Below, piece by piece: positions 30,360-35,707 of a DNA stretch of 35,707 nucleotides. The first letter of the stretch is position 1. The number at the start of each line of letters is the position of its first letter. Source of the DNA: Tieghemiomyces parasiticus (lineage: Eukaryota > Kickxellomycota > Dimargaritomycetes > Dimargaritales > Dimargaritaceae); the NCBI GenBank assembly GCA_027575765.1, contig JANBPT010000446.1, positions 1 through 35,707 on the forward strand, read 5' to 3'. Below the pieces are notes generated by a model. It did no database searches. It saw only the letters and a list, made by a program, of their open reading frames with translations, and was not told the origin of the DNA. Both the position numbers and the translations under genes were made by a program.

Positions 30360-31556
30360 ATGCGTCGTCCAACCCTGGTCTGGTCGTTGATGGTGATCGG
30401 ACAGTTAGTGGTGAGGCTTTCCCTGGGCCATAGTAGAGGGCGCTACGCAACGAGTCCCATTCTCCGGATACCTTTACTCCCGCTCACCGACCTACCAGGC
30501 GACTTTCTCCCCACCACCGGACAATCCAACTGGGCGACCGTATTGCTTCACCCGTCGGGTAAATCAACCCAGCGGAGGTGTAAGGGGCCACGACGAATGG
30601 TGACGCCCCTTCGCATTCCTCCCATGCACACTGACGAGATCGAGGGTCTGCCAGCAGCGAATGGTCCTCGTGGAAATGCGCTGTACTGCATTCCGTTGCG
30701 GCCACGGCCGTATCGTTCACGTCCCGTGCTCCCAGTACCACCGGCTGTCGACCAACCGGGAGCGGCAGCGATCGGCAGCGCGCCGGCCGCATTCCAAGAC
30801 ATAAGCAACATTCGCTCGTGGGTACAACATAAGGGTGCTAAGCAGCAGGAGCAGAAGCAGCGGCAACAGCAGCAACCACCACAAGAAAAGCAACAGCCCT
30901 GGGCCCCATCGACTGAGTCCATTGCCATTAATATCCCTGATAGCCCCAAGGACCCCAGCCCGGGGCCCGAAGAGGAAAGCGGGTACGTGGACCATGATGG
31001 CGACATCTTCTATGACGCCCCATCCCGCTTCGAAGGCGATCATGTACACCCAGATGTCCGGTACCTCGTCCAGAACGAAGCTATTCAAACCATGATTGGC
31101 GGTACGTCGGCCGACGTTACCGAGGCGGCCAACCGCAACCATGCGTCGGCACGGTCAATCTTATCCCGGGTCTCCAACGGGATTGGGCGCGCTCTTCGTG
31201 CCGCCCGGATCCGTGGCAAGACCGTCCCGTTGCCACCCATGGCCATACCCATTGGTCGGCGTATGGTGGTGCTTGGCGAGGATATCCACGGACTCGAGAC
31301 GCCCGAAGCCCTGAGTCAATATTTGAAAGACGTGGAATTAGAACAGCGGCAGCAGCGCAGGTCGGGTCCCGTAGATATGCGTACCGCTCTCAACAGAATG
31401 TACGCCGAGGAACGGTTGCGCGGGAGGGGGACGCATCAGAACCAGCAGATGCGGCTAATGAATGCGTTTCGTACGGAGAAAGGGGCACCCATCCCGGAGG
31501 AATGCCTGCCTCCTGCTCAGTGCAAGGATATGGAAAATGTGAGCAGTGAGGATTAG
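30360..31556 (+). CDS. Secreted protein C with two LR[IV]P motifs, 398 residues
   Basis: The first ATG opens a signal-peptide-like N-terminus (MRRPTLVWSLMVIGQLVVRL, cleavage near SLG at 23-24). The mature part begins with PILRIPL through TVLLHPSG (33-67), followed by a second, similar block PLRIPPMHTDEIEG through NALYCIPLR (83-114); both match the motif of genes A and B. Next come Pro/Ala-rich sequence, a Gln run (about 160-182), an acidic patch (EEESGYVDHDGDIFYD), and a helical basic C-terminal half (SRVSNGIGRALRAARIRGK; later ELEQRQQRRS). Two Cys lie near the end (ECLPPAQC). There is no known domain, no intron and no membrane segment after the signal. It is likely secreted; its function is unknown. 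Confidence 0.82.
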   Translation: MRRPTLVWSLMVIGQLVVRLSLGHSRGRYATSPILRIPLLPLTDLPGDFLPTTGQSNWATVLLHPSGKSTQRRCKGPRRMVTPLRIPPMHTDEIEGLPAANGPRGNALYCIPLRPRPYRSRPVLPVPPAVDQPGAAAIGSAPAAFQDISNIRSWVQHKGAKQQEQKQRQQQQPPQEKQQPWAPSTESIAINIPDSPKDPSPGPEEESGYVDHDGDIFYDAPSRFEGDHVHPDVRYLVQNEAIQTMIGGTSADVTEAANRNHASARSILSRVSNGIGRALRAARIRGKTVPLPPMAIPIGRRMVVLGEDIHGLETPEALSQYLKDVELEQRQQRRSGPVDMRTALNRMYAEERLRGRGTHQNQQMRLMNAFRTEKGAPIPEECLPPAQCKDMENVSSED

Positions 31557-32640
31557 GCTGGAAAATAATCAATGATAAATTCATTAAGTAATAACATTAG
31601 TCCAGACGCCATTAATCGATTAGTATGGATTACGTTACAATCAATCCATGACTCGGAGCGATGGTCCAATCAAGTCAAACTACCTAGCATGTACGCACAA
31701 GTCTAGTAGATAATCGGTACTGTTAACGGTTGGATTGGGCGTTGCAATACTTCGATTATCGATCGGCTTCAGCATACCTATGTCGGTACCGGGCCGGTAT
31801 CAGTAAAACATGCCCGACCATTGGAGCGGCAGAGCCCTTCAGCAAAATGACTGGCACCAAATATAACGCGCTGCCTCCTAGCGTCCCCTGCATGATCGTC
31901 ACTTCGATCGTAACAGGCGGCCTCGAAATTCATGGTACAGCAATTGCAAATGTACGAGGTAATTCCGACTACTTCGCGCTTAGCAATCATCTATAGTTGT
32001 CTAGCCATTTCAAAAAAAAGTCTGGCCTTACGTTGTGCAACCTATCAGTAATGTGCTCCCATTTAATAGATATCCTACGTTGACTGCCAGACCTAGAAGT
32101 CAGTTGCTCAAGAGAGCAAGCAAATCACCCTTCCCCTTGGGTCAACCCCCTTATGGCTTTGCTTGATCAGCCCTTACTTACCGACATCCCCTATGAGCGT
32201 CTCTCTCGAGCTGCACGTTCTATTACGCCGGTATTTAGTATTCGTTGATTGTGCTAACCAGTACTGGCCTGTCTATCGAAATCATATTAATTCTTTTTGG
32301 AAACATGAATTGATAAAGATTTACTAATTGGCACTCGCAATGTAATATATTAGTCAACCCTGATATCTTTTATGCGCACCCGATATTTATTACAACATAG
32401 ACCCCCGGCCAAGCTTTACATTGGTGTGCAGGTTCCAGCGAAAAAACCTATTCCACGGTGAAGAAACGTCGGCAGTAACATCGCCTACGCATCTCTGGGC
32501 CAGTTCTACGAGAAACATAGTAAATGCAAAGTTAAATAAAATGAGAGTTGTGAGAGTTAACGGGCAGTGTCGTTAGGTACATAGGCTGTACGGCAAGGAA
32601 AATTTGTGTGTCGGTAGGTAGCCATGTCGCTGGTGGAAAA
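31557..32640. other. Intergenic, no gene recognised
   Basis: This is an AT-rich region at the ends of gene C (plus) and the next gene (minus), so it is a convergent 3' space. No RNA gene, repeat or reverse-transcriptase remnant was seen. Confidence 0.5.
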
Positions 32641-34122
32641 TTAAGAGGTGGTGGAAACTACGCGGGTAAGTTCGGCCCTAAAGAATTCACGGACCGCGTC
32701 GTCAAGCGATCCGCTCAGGAGGACGTTCAGGTGTCGTAAGTAAGCCTCTCGGGGGTTCCCTGCAGGTTTGGAGGAAGGCCTTGGGTCGCGGGTGATGGCG
32801 CTATAAAAGTCGTCAAAATAACCCAAGCCGCAGACTTGGAACTTTTTCACCAGCTGCTTAAAAGTGGCCGCGTGGCTAGTGTCAATGAGTAATTCCACGG
32901 TGATGCTGCCAATAGGGCGGATGAAGAGGATGGCCGAAACCGGGAACCCCAAACCCGATAATTTCTTGATAATGAAGGCCTTGCTACCCCAACGAAACCC
33001 GCGAAGGTAAAGCAGGACTGCCTTGGGGCATTGGTGAGGGGTTGGCTTGGTACCCAGGGCCGGTGGGACCGCTAAGGCTTGGCCATGGCCCAAGGCTGGT
33101 AAATCTAGGCCGGCGGCCCTTACGGTGGAGGTGGACTGGGGCCTTGGCGGGGTAGGGGATGGCGAGGTGAGCGTAGAGGGGCTAAGCCAGAGGCGCACGG
33201 TATCTTCAGAGGAGGAACCGTTGGATTCGATCCGATCGAAGCAGGACCGCGGAGATTGGCTGAGCTGCGACTTCAGTTCTACGACCTGAGCGGAAAGCTC
33301 CTCGATGCGGTTCGACTGGGCCGTATGAGCGCTGACCTCGGCGGCTAGCTTTTCCACCTGAGCAGATAGTTCTTCGATTCTACTGGACTGGGCTGCATGA
33401 GTATTGCTCTGCGTTGTCAGTTTAGCAACCTTAGTGGAGAGCTCGGTGATACTCGACAAACGGGATGCATTCTTATTGACTTGTAAGTTCATCTTAGTGA
33501 CCTGAGACGTGACCCTCTTGATACCTTTTACCTGGGATGCCGCTAGAGAGACCTTACTAGTGAGTCCTCCAATTCTATCGAACTGGGCAGAACTAGAATT
33601 TTGGAGCTCTTTAATCACCTTAGCCAAATGCTGCAGTTCGTGATTGTGAATCCGGCCTTCGCAATTGGTGCTCATAGCGGACGCAGGACGGCGATTATTC
33701 TCTATTTTCTGGTTGCCAGCAGGGCGTGCTTGGCAGCCTCCAGTTGAGGGTGCCTCGTGGTCGTTGGCAGCGACGATTGGGTGGGTTCCAGTGGGGTTTG
33801 CTTGGCAGCCTCCAGTTGAAGGTTCTTCGTGGTTGTTGACAGTGACGTCCTGGCGGTGGTCGGCGGAGGATCTTTGATGGTTAGGTACGCTCGGACACAG
33901 GCCCAGGTGTCGGGCAAACTTGGCGTCCAGGGTGACTAGGAGGTTCGGGAGGGAAAACGTGCTGCAACAGGACGGGCACTTGACAAACTCATAGCTGGGG
34001 GCCTGGCCGACGAGGCTGCCAGGGCTGGTACAGTGCGAATTGGCACACTTCGGCTTAGTCCTCTTGAGCCAGGACTTGAGTCCCTTGGTGACCCTAAAGG
34101 AGTCTCGTTTGCCGTAAGCCAT
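32641..34122 (-). CDS. Cys-cluster, coiled-coil, RRM-like protein (LINE ORF1-like)
   Basis: The open frame reaches back to a TTG at 34134; I use the ATG at 34122 (MAYGKRDSF), giving 493 residues. Near the basic N-terminus are Cys/His pairs CANSHC, CPSCC and HLGLC that could bind zinc. Two 24-residue repeats around EPSTGGCQA/APSTGGCQA follow. Then comes a coiled coil made of 24-residue units beginning I..LS..V (for example IEELSAQVEKLAAEVSAHTA). After a Ser/Pro linker the C-terminal third reads AVLLYLRGFRWGSKAFIIKK and AILFIRPIGSITVELLID, a strand-helix-strand pattern like an RRM fold, ending in a charged helical part. Coiled coil plus RRM-like plus C-terminal domain is the layout of LINE ORF1 proteins; this is inference. 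No ORF2 follows. It could instead be a domesticated or ordinary nucleic-acid-binding protein. Confidence 0.7.
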   Translation of the reverse strand: MAYGKRDSFRVTKGLKSWLKRTKPKCANSHCTSPGSLVGQAPSYEFVKCPSCCSTFSLPNLLVTLDAKFARHLGLCPSVPNHQRSSADHRQDVTVNNHEEPSTGGCQANPTGTHPIVAANDHEAPSTGGCQARPAGNQKIENNRRPASAMSTNCEGRIHNHELQHLAKVIKELQNSSSAQFDRIGGLTSKVSLAASQVKGIKRVTSQVTKMNLQVNKNASRLSSITELSTKVAKLTTQSNTHAAQSSRIEELSAQVEKLAAEVSAHTAQSNRIEELSAQVVELKSQLSQSPRSCFDRIESNGSSSEDTVRLWLSPSTLTSPSPTPPRPQSTSTVRAAGLDLPALGHGQALAVPPALGTKPTPHQCPKAVLLYLRGFRWGSKAFIIKKLSGLGFPVSAILFIRPIGSITVELLIDTSHAATFKQLVKKFQVCGLGYFDDFYSAITRDPRPSSKPAGNPREAYLRHLNVLLSGSLDDAVREFFRAELTRVVSTTS

Positions 34123-35707
34123 ACGTGATTTCAATGATAATGAAAGCTAGCCAGGGCAGTAGGTGATAGGAAGAGATGAATAGGCTGTAGTCGTGACCCA
34201 CGGAGCATAAAGCCCGGAAGATGGGAGGGAGGGTGAGAGCGGCGATAGCGTTGCCGGTGAAGGTGGCCGTGAAGGCGGGGGTTGGAGCTAGGATAGGCGA
34301 ACGGTTGGCGGGTTAAGGTTGGAAGGGTCCGGCTGCCTGGGCTTGTAATTATAGGGCCAGGCCGGGGCCATCTGCTGTTTGGTCAGTGGGGAGGGGGGCT
34401 TGAGCAAACAGAGAAACGGTGCAGAAGGAGTGGGACGCACGCCGGTCACCATACATGACCCGACTATGGCTATACAAGCGGCTTACGGAAGGCTGGGCTG
34501 GACGGGCAGCTTTCCATGCCACTCACCAGCATATTCGAGCATAGCAATGGTTCTTGTGTCGCCACAACTGGCTGCACGGTTCACCTCCCCCCCCTCCATG
34601 TCTGCGCCGTCCCGTGACGCCTTGGACTCGTCAACGGCATCGCTCCGTCAAGCGGTTCGGCTACCGAGGCCGAATCCTGGGATTCTTAGACCATCCATTA
34701 TCCGCGCCAACCGCCGGCCCGGATGCCCTCCCCACCGCACTCCACGAAGGCCGGCCAAAGTCCCGTTTCCTGCTACCCAGCTCCCCTGAAGGGGCACGCC
34801 TTACTTCCCGGCAAGCCGGAAACCGTTGATCGGCTTGGTGCACCCCGGGGCGCTACATTCTGCCACTCGCAGATTAGCCACCTGAACAATACGCTGTGGC
34901 TCTACGGACCGGCAAACGCACTGAGGCGAGCGAGTACACGCCCCTGTCCATACCTCACAAGGCCAATGCGGCCGCGACCCGAGTGACAATTCATCCTGTC
35001 GCTGTCGAGTCTAAAGCACTATTCGGTAGACAGTGTCGGTGCAAAAGATAGCACTTGGCTATTAGAATTATTGTCTCCACGGACGGCGACTGGCAACACT
35101 GAAACCAACGGCTTCTCAAGCTTCGGGAGCCAGCCAGCCCTCCCTCCTGGACGATGGCAGGAAGTCGCTAGGGCCGTCCTTGTCGAGACGGTTGCATAGG
35201 GAAGTCTGGATGTCCTTTCGCCGTCAGCCCCCTCCTTTTTTTTTTCTGGAGGAAAGGGTGGAGGATCCCGGGCCAGTCCATAACGCGAAGCACAGCGCCG
35301 AAAGAGCTGTCCGGAGATGGATGATGGCTTCTGCCGCATGGACTCCTCGACACCGTGTGAGAAGCGGGGCCGGTCCATCCGACCACAGGACGGACATGCG
35401 GCGTAATCCGCCAGCAATGGCGCGAGGCCTTCCGAGTCGGAAACCCTGGTCGAATGGAATTTTTTTAAAAGGCAGAGGGGAAGGGGCCGAGGCCGGCACG
35501 ATTTCGCTCGGCCCCTTCCGTCCTCTACAGCTGGTGTTCCGGTGCTGCTGGTTTCTCCCCCCCCCACTCGCATCGCGCCTGCCCAACCACGGCCTCTCAA
35601 GGCGACTCTCCCTCACGCTAAAGTAACCGGCGGCATTAGTCGGTCCCGCTACCTCTTTGGCGTCGGAGGAGGGAAGGGGTCCCACTTGAACTCATACGGA
35701 TTACCGC
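34123..35707. other. Right-end region, no gene recognised
   Basis: The first 200 bases are G/A-rich on plus, so C/T-rich in the sense of the upstream gene, and probably hold its promoter. From 34379 to the end many overlapping frames occur on both strands, the longest 193 codons on minus (35019-35600), but none has a recognisable domain and frames on both strands are equally open. A gene running off the window edge cannot be excluded. Confidence 0.35.

Noticed and set aside
35019..35600. 193-codon minus-strand frame near the right edge
   Set aside because: Two other frames, one on each strand, are equally open here and none shows a domain.

Overview
This window is nuclear DNA from a eukaryote, most likely a filamentous fungus. 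The evidence is a set of intron-split actin-patch and sorting-nexin genes with short introns (33-nt to about 1.4-kb exons, 116 to 200-nt introns, GTAAGT-type donors, CTAAC/CTAAT-like branch sites), a fungal/metazoan-type phosphoacetylglucosamine mutase, ATG starts in Kozak-like contexts, TATA boxes and mariner-type transposon relics. Genes are GC-rich at third codon positions. The mix of housekeeping genes with repeat-rich secreted proteins would fit an early-diverging (zoopagomycete-like) fungus, but the order-level placement is inference and I could not test it.

Layout. 150-1160: decayed mariner transposase (minus). 2094-3740: phosphoacetylglucosamine mutase (minus), a step in UDP-GlcNAc synthesis for chitin, N-glycans and GPI. 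6004-6720: coding-like but stop-interrupted stretch (minus). 7714-12303: a 1529-residue coiled-coil, disordered protein with an HR1-like N-terminal coil (plus). 12938-13163: possible broken small secreted-protein gene (minus). 13346-14265: a second mariner relic in the same orientation. 15615-15920: intact 101-residue small secreted protein (plus). 16495-18801: four-exon Abp1/drebrin-like actin-binding protein (minus). 19828-21751: four-exon PX-BAR sorting nexin (minus). 22044-23572: candidate exons of an unidentified membrane protein (minus).

24993-31556: three consecutive plus-strand genes for signal-peptide-bearing, repeat- or low-complexity-rich secreted proteins that share a short LR[IV]P-centred motif. 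This is the most interesting part of the window. 32641-34122: an intronless protein with a Cys cluster, 24-residue coiled-coil repeats and an RRM-like end, resembling the ORF1 layout of a LINE but with no reverse transcriptase beside it. 34123-35707: nothing recognised.

How they fit together: Abp1 and the PX-BAR sorting nexin are neighbours on the same strand and both work in the endocytic/endosomal system; the mutase supplies cell-wall precursor. The secreted cluster (and 15615) looks like a rapidly evolving surface or effector-type set, a role inferred only from signal peptides, repeats and lack of recognisable enzymes. Several large 'ORFs' begin at TTG or GTG; I moved those starts to the first ATG.
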